Source: Smallanthus sonchifolius
Lineage: Eukaryota > Streptophyta > Magnoliopsida > Asterales > Asteraceae
DNA: 64,000 nucleotides
Assembly: GCA_023525975.1 (NCBI GenBank)
Contig: CM042034.1
Span: forward strand, 27,926,779-27,990,778
Direction: 5' to 3'
Positions within the stretch are counted from its first letter, which is position 1. The number at the start of each line of letters is the position of its first letter. This document shows positions 36,412 to 46,827 of this stretch, piece after piece. Position numbers and translations under genes: made by a program. The notes under the pieces are model-generated. The model was not told the DNA's origin, made no database searches, and worked only from the letters and a program-made list of their open reading frames with translations.

Positions 36412-39400
36412 ATGGAAACCCTAGCTTCAATCGTATCTTCTCCATCATCACTTTCAATCTTCTCTCCTAAATCAAATAATCATCTCCCCAAACGGCTGTA
36501 CCGATTCCCAATCTCCTCCAAGAGTAAGCAATTATCAAAATTCTGAAATGTTTGTAGATCGATTTTCAAATATATTAATTTTTTATTTGTGTTTACAGAT
36601 GACGATAACGAATTCGGTCTCCGATCAGAGTCTAACGATACCAGTATCGTACCGATTTCCACCAATCAATCTTTCTCCAAGGTCGTCTCTTAAATATACT
36701 CCTCAAATTTAAACGTTTCGATTGGTTGATTGATTGTATGTTACAGAAGCTATTGAATGTTCGATGTTGTTTGGATAAGTTTCCAATTGATGTGATTGCT
36801 TAGCTATAAGTCCATGACAATTTGAATTTTGGTACTAATTTAGGCTTGTCGAACGGATTTGTTTGTGCTCTGTGTTTAACTTTAACTAAACAAATGAACG
36901 ATCACGGATACTTAGACGAACGGATTTTCATGTGCATCTTAGTTCGTTGTTCGTTAAACGAAAACGAATAGTTCACGAATGCAAACTAACACAAATTAAC
37001 ATAAACGAACACAAATTAAAGTGAACGTGAATATCCAAATTTAAGTTTAAATATCATCATCCTTACATCCAACATTTACTAAACAAAGATATATGGATTT
37101 GATATTTGGGAATAAGATATGAAAAAAACATTAATTTTAACTTAAAATTAGTAATAAACAAATTTGAATGAATATCTGAATGAACGGGGGCATAAGTGAA
37201 CGAACATAAACGAATGTTCACGAATGTAAATGAACGAACATAAACGAATGTAAATGAACAATCGGGATAAGTGTTCGTGTTTGTTCATTTAATTAAATGA
37301 ACAAATATTTGTGTACCTGTTCGTTCGATTATAAAATTAACGAACATAAACGAACTTCCTGCCAAACGGTTCATTATACGTTCGGTTCGTTTACAGGCCT
37401 ATGTATTGTGATGATGTTTTCAGTATTACCTGCATAAATTGCTTAAGGGTGTGTTTGGGATTGCTTATTAAAGCTGTTCACCTGCTTGTTGGTCTTGATA
37501 CAGATAACCAGTTTTGAGTGTTTGGATTGCATATGAAATAAACTGTTTTGAGTAAGCAGATTCGGAGTTGCTTATTCAAACTGCATATTTGATTATGATT
37601 ATTATTCGACCACTTCAATCCTTAAACTGATTTCCATATGCTCAAACATAAGTTTATTTGATTATTTGCATTTTGTTACAGCATAAGCAAACTTTTTCAT
37701 TGATTTTTGTTGCAGTATTTTTAAAAATCATAAGTTTCATTGATGGGTTTCTGGAGTGCATTTTGGAACCAATTATGTGATTATTGTAAATTGAAGTCTA
37801 TGTATCAATTTTAACTTTTGGATTAACATATCCTGCTTCTGATTATTTGTGAGATAAAATTACTTAATATACCTGTGCCCTTCTTTTAACCTCTTTTCAC
37901 AAACCTTTTACTTTTTTTTTCTCACAAATGTCCTTTTTGACCATTTTATCTATTAGTTACGTAAATAATTAGAATTTTCCAAACGCTAAAACACGTGATT
38001 AACTGGTTATTACAACTTCAAACGACAGAAGCACATCTGAACACTATTTTCTATAACTTGATTTATCAGCAGGTTATCTTATTATAATTATGGTAAATGT
38101 CATCAAATGTGACTTACTTTTTACCCTTTTGTCATTTTATGTAAAAAAATGTTTTTTTCCCATTGTATATAAAACACATAGTTATTTACCATTGTTTTAA
38201 GTAGCCTTTTTAGCGGGTAAAATGGTGGTGTGACACCATTTTTTGATGACGTGGTGGTGTGGGTCACGTCATTATTTCACCTGCTATAAAATCCAACTAT
38301 TTCCCAGTTGTAAACAAGAATTTACATACAAATGTAAAATACTGAAAGTATGTTGCATACATTTTTTATTATATAAAATGACAAAAAGGTGAAAGTAGGA
38401 TGATGCATTATCACATAATCACTTTCAGAACACACATCTAAACACCACTAAATTTGCATTAATGGTGCTAACTGAAGTTATTCCGATCAAGGGTTTTGAT
38501 TCATGTGCAGTGTTCTTTTTGGTAGGATGATGCCATTGGATTAGTTCTTAGTGCAGCAAATGTTAGGGGTTGGACAACAGGGTCGGGCATGGAAGGGCCG
38601 CCAGTTCCAGCAGGTGGTGGTGGTGAGCAAGAATCCAGTGCACACAAGATCTCCACATTTCCATGGTCCCTCTTCACCAAATCTCCAAGGCGTCGTATGC
38701 GTGTTGCTTTTACTTGTAATGTATGTGGTCAAAGAACAACACGTGCTATTAATCCACATGCATATACTGATGGCACCGTCTTTGTTCAGGTACTCATCTT
38801 TTTTTTTTTTCCAACTATTTCTCTTCTATTGATGCTTATTTTTTATAATTATTTGTTCTAGGGCAAAGTTCATGAAATAGAAACAACACTTTTACACTTT
38901 TTCCTAATTTTAGCAAACTACTTAAATTAGGTGTAGAAACCAATTTATATTTAATTGCTGATTTTAGTAACCGAGTTACATTTTATTACCCGTTGTAGTA
39001 GTGTATTACCTGTTCTACTAGGTCATTTTTTGTTGTTTTAATTAAACGGGTCGTGCCAATGAGCTAGTGGTGTAGTGGTAAGGGAGATAACTGGTGTTCC
39101 TAGTGACCCAGGTTCAATCCCTGCCCACCACATTAGTTTCTGCGGCATTCAAATGAGGTCTAGCTTAGGCTGATGCACCTGGGTTTTAACTACGCCGATC
39201 CAGGGTTCGAGCCTCGGCTCTCCCTCAAGCCCGGAAGGGGCCGTATTGGGTGGGATTTTTCCTTGGATGCTCTCCAACTCTGACGCCAAGTGGGCCCGGA
39301 TAAGACAACATATTGGCTGGAGTTGGACGAGGCTCTCCCATGTGACGGGGGGGGGGGGACGTCACAACATTCAATGTTCGCCGTTCAAAAAAAAAATTAA

Positions 39401-40040
39401 ATGGGTCGTGGTCGGCTTGACATGTTTAACCATTTTAATTTAAAGTTCTACTCAATTAAACAGGTTGATCCACCAGTCTGTTTATGACCCATTTATTACA
39501 ATCCACCAACCCGATTAACACGCTTACAACTTGATTACTACCTGCCAATCAATCAACTCGCTTGACACATTTAGATAAATGGATTGTGTTCGGGTTACAA
39601 GATCTTAAGTGTATCCGGGTTAAGGTTGATGTTTTTGATATGAATAATATATGGGTTGAACATTTCAACTTGCCAACCCGACACAATTAATTAAAAAAAA
39701 CCATTGTTTAATTGCTAATGATTTATGGACCTTTTGGCACCAGCTTTGTGTGTTTGTGTCTCTGTGTGGTGTGTGTGTGTTTGGGGGGGGGGGGGGTTGT
39801 GCACATTGTTTGTGGTTAATAATGTGCAAATGCTGATGATATGTTTGGTTGATTGGATTGGTGCAGTGTTGTGGATGCAATGTGTTTCACAAGCTTGTGG
39901 ATAATTTGAATCTATTTCATGAAATGAAATGCTATGTGAATCAGTCCTTCAATTATCAGGATCCAAATGGTAATGCCACTCTTGGATTCAAGTATCTTGA
40001 CATGGATGATGAAAATGATAACATCTTTCCACTTTTATGA
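36412..40040 (+). CDS. DNL-type (Zim17/HEP) zinc-finger protein, 4 exons
   Basis: Exons are 36412-36523, 36599-36681, 38526-38789 and 39867-40040. All junctions are GT-AG with matching phases, giving 633 bp and 210 aa. The DNL zinc finger spans residues ~130-180: MRVAFTCNVCGQRTTRAINP, then HAYTDGTVFVQCCGCNVFHK, then LVDNLNLFHEM. The four cysteines are in CNVC and CCGC. In known family members this domain binds organelle HSP70 and keeps it soluble (yeast Zim17, plant chloroplast HEP). The N-terminus is Ser-rich, poor in acid residues and holds KRLYRFPISS, which suits a plastid or mitochondrial transit peptide. The acidic tail DMDDENDNIFPLL ends the protein. The donor of exon 2 (AAG|GTCGTC) is weak. 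The ATG at 36412 was chosen because it opens the transit-like region; nothing in frame upstream has ATG. Introns 2 and 3 hold a MITE and a SINE. Confidence 0.9.
36841..37401. mobile_element. MITE with TAGGCCTGTAAACGAAC ends, copy 2
   Basis: It lies in intron 2 of the DNL zinc-finger gene. The right end GGTTCGTTTACAGGCCTA equals that of copy 1 (17108-17482). The left end TAGGCTTGTCGAACGG has drifted. The inside is again rich in AACGAACA and TGTTCGTT, and is longer than in copy 1. Confidence 0.65.
39056..39395 (+). mobile_element. tRNA-derived SINE in DNL-gene intron 3
   Basis: The head reads GAGCTAGTGGTGTAGTGG (box A) and CCCAGGTTCAATCCC (box B), followed by a second box-B-like GGGTTCGAGCC, a body of about 200 bp and an A-run. 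The target duplication is ATTAAACGGGTCGTG (39041-39055) and ATTAAATGGGTCGTG (39396-39410), 14 of 15 bases equal. The Pol III boxes are present, but this is not a tRNA gene. Confidence 0.85.
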
Positions 40041-40985
40041 GGTGAAAACTATATTATATTATGTATATATAATCTTTAACTCTACCTATAATGTATATTG
40101 TACTTGTAAATAATTTATTACATCTCTTAATGGGATAAATATTTGTTTGAGTTTTTATTCTTCTAGCCTTTCTAACTAACCTAACATGAAATTCATGTAT
40201 TTGGGTCGAGTATAAACGAATTCGAGCTAAACCCACAGACATCTTTAGCTAAACAGGTAGTGTCCAATCAACCTGACGGGTTTGTGGGTTGGCCTATTCA
40301 ACCCATTTATTTTTTAGTTCTTTTAAATGTATTTTATGTTATAAATTAATCTGGTTGGATATTTATTTCAAAATTTAAGAGTTAAAAAAGATGAATTGAC
40401 ACAAGATTTTATAATGTTTTATATATAGTGCAACTTTTTATAGTAAATTTGTAAATTTAAATTTAAAGTACTTATATGCAGCAAAAAAATAATAAAAAAG
40501 GTTCAGATTAAACGGATCGTGTTTGTATCAACCTGTAAATATTCTTGTTGTGTTCAGATTCTGTATCAGACACGATTTTCAAGTCCATATCGTGTCAATT
40601 TTTCATGCTTGGGGTCGGGGTGGACCCACAAGCACGACCCGTTTAGCATCCCTGTCATCACGTGAGTTAAACCGAGCATCATAACAGATATGCATGCCAC
40701 CAATGAATTCATAGATCACAACTTGTATATGAAATTTAATTTACATTTCTCCTGATTGAGTAAATCAGTATGTTCAAACAACAGAGTTGGAAAAAGAAAA
40801 AAAAAAGACATTTACATGTATACATGATATGAACTTCTAGGGTTTCATGACGAACACATCCTGTAATTTCCTAAACATGTCTAATGAAATTCGGAAAAAA
40901 GCCCGGCAAGGCATTACGAGAACTAATGCACCGAAAACGCCCTTTATATACGTATACGGGCCACTTGGGTCAAAATTTAAATCTT
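39411..40985. other. Repeat-rich intronic and intergenic DNA around the DNL-gene 3' end
   Basis: 39420-39680 and 40195-40660 carry degenerate GGGTTGGCCTATTCAACCC-like words. The same style of repeat is in 19790-20010, 20440-21010, 47480-47760, 48560-48830, 52800-53100 and 54060-54540. A GT/G-rich run at 39764-39798 lies in intron 3. After the stop at 40040 there is no further gene until the converging PLD pseudogene. Confidence 0.5.
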
Positions 40986-41929
40986 TTATGAAATTTGGGT
41001 GTCAAAAGTTTGTGTAATCAAGGCATTAGGGAGGTTAGATACAGCACCAAGGATCTTACCACCAACATCAAGGAAATGTTCATAATCAGGTAACGGGCCA
41101 ACTTTCCCATCAACGTCGATTTTTATCGGGTATTTGAGAAGGTGACCCGGTAAAGGGGTAAAATCGTCTGAAGCGAATCTTTCCCAATTCTCTTCTGCAA
41201 ACTCGTTTATATTTCTTACACATACTAAGCTTTCGGGCTCGCTGAAGTGATCTTGGATCTGGCCCAAGTGTTCAGCCCATTTTGACATTCTGTATCCGTA
41301 CACCTGAAATAATCATTGATGATGAGAAACTTCAAAATCAGAGGTAACAAAAAGGATAAGACAGGTCCCAGGTCAAAATGGGTTCATGTTGAAACTGGTA
41401 GCATTTAGTAACCGACTTCATGTTGTCTCACAAACAATTTACTAAAGTTGTTACAAATTGTTATATACACTAAAATAATATTCCAAAGTTATAATACAAA
41501 CAATAATAGTCTAGAATATGGTTAATATTAGGTCTCTATGTATTGAGAACAATATGACACATTGCTACTCTCTAGTCTAAGATAATTACGGATGCGAACA
41601 AGTCTAATATTCCGCCGCAAGCTTAGGACGGGGAACGGTTCTATACTTCCCACTTAAGCTCGCACGCAAGTATCAATCACTAGATTTTTACAAGCTCTTC
41701 GGGCCTCCCATAATCGAAACACTAACTCCACTGATACCAACGAATCCTCTCACCATCACACCTTCCATTCAAATAACCAACATGATAACTCCCATTAGCA
41801 CCTCCAGTCGTCCTTTCCGAAGCTTAGCGGTAACAGCCCACTGAGTGGATTTACAAGGAGAACAGTACTTCAAATTTAAAGGAATTACTTTAGCCCAACA
41901 TGTACAGTTAGCCTCCTTCCACTTCAAAG

Positions 41930-42560
41930 GTGTCACCTTCAATGGTTCTAGTGGTTGACAAAGTTCCATTGATCACTCTCATGGGACGAACTGACCCAGG
42001 CCGTCCAACTCCGGTTTGGTCCAACAGACTAAGAAGACATGTCAGAAGCCTTGACTCGCCTAAAGCAATCCACCACAGTAGCAGCTTATCAAGAAGTCTT
42101 TGAACAACTTTCCCACCGGGTTGATGGCCTGCAAGAAGCATTCCTAATCGGCTGCTTCATTGCCGGTCTTTGGGATGAAGTGCGGGTTGATGTCAAAATC
42201 AAAAAGTCTCTAACCCTAACTGATGTGATCGGTGTGGCTCGGTTGATCTAGGAGCAAAACCTACAGGAGAACATAAGCCCATCGACGTGTTTCCATCCCA
42301 CAACTGTGGCAGCCATGTCACTTCCTACCCCTCAGCCAGGTGCTTGGACCACCACCACCAACCCCGCAATCAAACCACACAACCAGACTAGTAAGCCAAC
42401 CACATTACATCGTCTCACCAATCAAGAGGCGCACGAATGTCGAGAGAAAGGACTATGTTATTATTGTGACGAGAACTTCCTTTTGGGTCATCATTCACAA
42501 CCACCGGGGAAACGAGTGGCGCCTTGCCAGATCTTATCCGGATTTTCTCCTTGCAGATAA
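41930..42560 (+). pseudogene. Ty3/gypsy gag fragment in a PLD intron
   Basis: Plus-strand frames read AAYQEVFEQLSHRVDGLQEA, FIAGLWDEVRVDVKIKK and TDVIGVARLI, then (in the next frame) CREKGLCYYCDENFLLGHH. This matches the end of a chromovirus-like gag and a partial zinc knuckle. A TAG at about 42249 separates the parts. There is no pol and no obvious LTR. It sits in the PLD intron between 41303 and 42792, opposite to that gene. Confidence 0.75.
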
Positions 42561-44000
42561 GGCTTAAGCGCGGGGGAATGATGCTTGCCACATGCCCTTG
42601 GTGGAAGGCCATTTTAAATTTTGTTGGTTGGTGGTGGGTTAAGAAAAGTTGGTTACCCAAAGCACAAATCATGGACTAAAGTAGGTTACCTTTTAATGCA
42701 AATAGCTCTATAATAAAAAGCAGGAAATTTAACCAGGTCCAGTTAGGAGTATTTTACTGGACCACATAATTAGGATGAGTATATTACTAACTTGACCATG
42801 TGGGTGTGTTTTCTTTTGAGCCCATGTGTGCTCCCATGGCAATCTCTGTATCTCTTGAACCAGCCATGGACCTCTGGTAGCAGATCCTAATATCACATAT
42901 TCATCATCTACTATCATTCCCTTTGCATGTACATAAATCATGAATCTTCCATTCTTTTTATGAACTATACATCTAGCTAATTATGTCAAATTCTAGGAAT
43001 ATAAAAGATGCATAATTACCGAACTGCCATCTAAAGGGTTTTTGCCTTCGTCCTTGCATCTTTCTCGATTACTGAGGCAGTAGAAATTTAAGTAATCTTG
43101 TGGATGCGTATTCTCGAGCTTTGAGTTCTTAATCTCTTGAGCAATAATGTCATATATCATTTGGATAGTTTGTCCCTAAAAATCAACAATAATGAAGTAT
43201 AAACTTAATTTACATGCATCTCCAACCTCTTAGATGAGGCATTCTACTATGCAAGATGCAAATTAGAGGGTCAATTGCCATTATTAACTCTTTTAAAGAG
43301 CATGGGATTGAATAGTAAAACAGGGATGTGCAAGGGGCAATCCATCATGTACAAGTAGGGATTGCTGCTATATACGCGTTTTTCTTTTCACACCAGACCC
43401 AAACTAGGGTTTCCCTGAGCAGTAGTGAGCGACCAACATCCTCCGCCTCCCTCTATCTCTTCTGATTCTTCATCTTACTCTCTCAACTGACACCGCCCTC
43501 TTCTGTTTCGTCATCCGGACTGACGTCGCTTCATCGATCGGTTCTTCAACGTTTCATATGCTTCATCGATTGGTTAACTTGCATGATTTCTTTGATTAGT
43601 TCATTAATTTCAAGGAAGGAGATGGCCTTTTCAGGTGGCTTGGCAATAGCTTTCTCGTCCGGCGATCCAGGTACTTGACTCCGCTCAGGTACGCTTTTTA
43701 TGATCCTAAACCCTTATTTCGAAGCTCTACCGTTTTTATTTAGGGTTACATCACCATTTGATGTTTCTCTGTTTGATAGATAATTTTTCCGCTGATGATA
43801 ATTCCTCCTGATATCTGAAACTCAAGTGGTGATTAGGTATTTGGCATGAAGGAGTAATTCTAGGGCTAATATTGATTGATTTCCTATGGTTTTTGTTGTT
43901 GCAGATGAGCCTGGTAAATTACCTTATTTTAGCGATTTGAATGAATCTGGTTTGATGCAGGTGTGTTCATGGGCTAATGGAGGTTGCACATCCTTAAATG

Positions 44001-44102
44001 GTACCTATGCATAAGGTCAGTTTCTACGCCAAGTCAGAGTATGGTATGATCCAGAACTATAAGGTTGTTGAGGATGTTTTCAAGAAACTGAAAATCACCA
44101 AG
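44001..44102 (+). pseudogene. EB1 (microtubule plus-end protein) exon fragment
   Basis: One exon piece reads VPMHKVSFYAKSEYGMIQNY followed by KVVEDVFKKLKITK. This is the middle of the calponin-homology domain of plant EB1, the protein that tracks growing microtubule ends. The flanking family sequence is missing, so this is a fragment only. The reading strand is that of the carrying Helitron, as is usual for Helitron captures. Confidence 0.85.
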
Positions 44103-45581
44103 CTCTCTTTGTATTATTGAGTTTGCAGGTTATTGTTTTTGCAACTGTAATTGGTTTTGTATTATCTGTTGTTTGCTTTTTATCAATTTTATTCATTTTT
44201 ATGTTAAGCCTTATAACCAATTATTATGTGAATTGAAGAATTTTCAGACGTGATGGAAGGATTTCGCCGGAATCATGTCCTAGGGTCAATGGGGTACTCA
44301 GGTAAGTCCAATTTCCCATTTTCATCCAACTTGAGTTCATTTATTTTCATTGTATTTGAGAAATTGAAATTGATTGATTTAATTATCTTCAAATATTACT
44401 CTGGGTGAAGCTGTTTCTTACTGATTTTATTGTTATTCATTGTGTTTCATTGTGAAAATTGAAAAAATGAAAACTTAATTTGATTTGCTCATGTTACTGG
44501 TTTTATGCTGATGCTAAGGTGCCTAAGTTGCAATAATTAGCTTAAAGTTAGTTATGATTTATCATCTTGGTAATGAGATTTGGAAAGCAAGAATTTGTTT
44601 TCATTATTTTCACCTTAAATAACCAGAAGACTTTGCCTTTACAGCAGGAACTGAGTTTTGCAATTTCATGTTCAATGTAACATTAAGATTTTTTATTCAG
44701 ACTATCTAATGTGTGTTTGCTTTTTTCTTTAGGTTCTAAGGGAATTGCTGTTTGTGATTACTGCATTTGTGGTGTGATTTTTAGTGTGCCTTTGCTATCT
44801 AGCATAAACCCCGGCCTAGAAACGCTGTAACAAACCCTCATCCCCATTTTGTGTTGCTGTTGGGTTGCTAATGATGATTTTATTTTTAGTGAATTTTGGC
44901 TTCGAGTGTTTGATTTAGGTTTTTCGTTTAACAGTGATTTTAAAGCTTCAAAGATCCTACAAAGCTCAAAACCAAAAAGGTAAATCTTTATGCCAAAGCA
45001 ATCTGAATGTGTGATTATGAGTTTGTAATTGGAAATTAGAATTTACATAAGCATTCTTGATGATTTAGGGTTTGGATGACCCGTTAAGGTGTGTTTTTGG
45101 TTCTTAAACCAAATTAAAGTGTGGTTACACCGACCCATACCAAAAATTACCGGTTTTAATTTCTACCCAGCCCGCCCTATTTGCACATAATTCTTTTATG
45201 TTTTTATTTTATTTTTGCACACTGTTTCATGAATGCGGAAATTGAATCAACCAATTACGTTATTACATGTAGATAGATATATGATCTAAATTAGATTGTG
45301 GAAGTAGAAATTTGTTAAAGCAATGACCAGTCGTTATTTGTGTGAATGCGGTGTGTTTCGGTCTGAAGACCCATTAAGGTGTGTTTTTGTTGTAATGACC
45401 CGTTAAGGTGTGTTTTTGTTGTAATGACCCGTTAAGGTGTGTTTTTGGTTCTTAAACCAAATTAAATTGTGGTTACACTGTTTAGGTACTCTTTAAAGTG
45501 TGTTTTCATTGTAATTTGTCTATTTGTGAAGAAAAAAAAAGTTTGAAGAGGGAATTGAATATCCATGTTCCAGCTGCATAG

Positions 45582-45683
45582 GTAAAGCTTAATCTATTAA
45601 AGGAAATAGCAGAAGAGAATGAGCTTGATTGGGATACTACTGCATCCGAAACTGAATTGCTTAAGCCACATGAAGATTTGTTG
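45582..45683 (+). pseudogene. IST1-like (VPS4 regulator) exon fragment
   Basis: An exon with AG acceptor and GT donor and exactly 34 codons reads LLKEIAEENELDWDTTASET followed by ELLKPHEDLL. This matches the end of the IST1 domain of plant IST1-like proteins, which regulate the ESCRT-III disassembly ATPase VPS4 in multivesicular bodies. No neighbouring IST1 exon was recognised. Same strand as the EB1 piece. Confidence 0.75.
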
Positions 45684-46718
45684 GTTAGCAATTTTTCTTT
45701 ATTGGTTTTGTTCAATAATCATTTAACATGCTTATGAAACTTTTTTTTTCTGTAACGAGCTTTAACTTAGATGTTAATGGCACTTACTTTTTTTTTCCTG
45801 TAATTACCTTTATTAGTACTGCACATATTATTTTTTGGGTCTCTTTAACATGGTGTAAAGGTTGCAGTTTATGTTTTTTTCTTTTTAAACGATATTTTTT
45901 TTCAAATGACTCCTGAAGTTAGGATTAGTAACGTCTAAATAAAGTAGTGTCAAATACACTTATTTATTACCACATGACTATCTACATATGAAGAGATCAA
46001 TGAAACTACTGTGTGCATTCATCACTACGTTAACATCGTATTTTTTTTTTCCGAATTTGGGTTTTACTCTGCAGGTTTGTTGGTTCGTATCTCCCGCTTG
46101 ATAAAATATACTTTAGTTGTTGCGGGTCATTCGTGTTGTATGCAGGTTTGTTTATATGTGCTTTGCTTTTTTTTTTTTACCTTCAATTATTTTTAGCTTT
46201 TGTTTGGTTGTGTGTTTGACAATTTGTGAGTTTGAATTAAATTTTGAAAATGATAGAAAAAAGTTTCATATTGATTTTAACAGTTTAAAACAGTAGCAGA
46301 TGCTTAGGTTCTGGTCAAGTTTGGAGTGAACCCAATTTGATTTATTTTCTGCTTTTCTAATTACAATGCCAAATCAACATTTCGGAAGTTAAGAATAATC
46401 ATATTTAAAAAAACATCCAAACACTCCCAAATGATAACATTGTTACATTTAATTTTGTCACAACTCATGTTCATTAACTTGACTAGGACCGAATGAAACA
46501 ATATAAAATAACACTATAACAACAATATTTTATATGTTTTAAAATTAAAACCTTTGATCTCTAGCAAGTATAATGTCATGTACATTTCACCTTTCTATGG
46601 TCTATTTATCTTACCGTTTACACTAAACCTAAAACACCGTTGACGCTCACAGTCTTTCTAACATATGAGCACAACAAAAACAAGAGATGGTTGAAGAGCT
46701 GCTGCATGTTGTCTGTAG

Positions 46719-46827
46719 GTTTTTGAGAAGTTTAGCAAACCTATGCTTGGTAGGAAAGAGTTGTTCAAGAATGCTCTTAGAAAAGCAGCATATGCATGGA
46801 AGTTGATCAATGATCTTCGTTTAACTG
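46719..46827 (+). pseudogene. Unidentified captured exon
   Basis: Between TCTGTAG and GTAAGG an open 109-base exon reads FEKFSKPMLGRKELFKNALR followed by KAAYAWKLINDLRLT. It has good coding appearance and intact splice signals but I do not recognise the family. It could belong to either of the captured genes or to a third. Confidence 0.4.

Noticed and set aside
38551..38861. Overlapping frames on both strands in exon 3 of the DNL zinc-finger gene
   Set aside because: They are shadows of the real exon. Only the frame with CNVC...CCGC joins the next exon in phase.
40621..40660. Possible exon with GGGTCGGGGTGGACCC
   Set aside because: It is one of the degenerate GGGTC repeats, with no splice sites or continuing frame.
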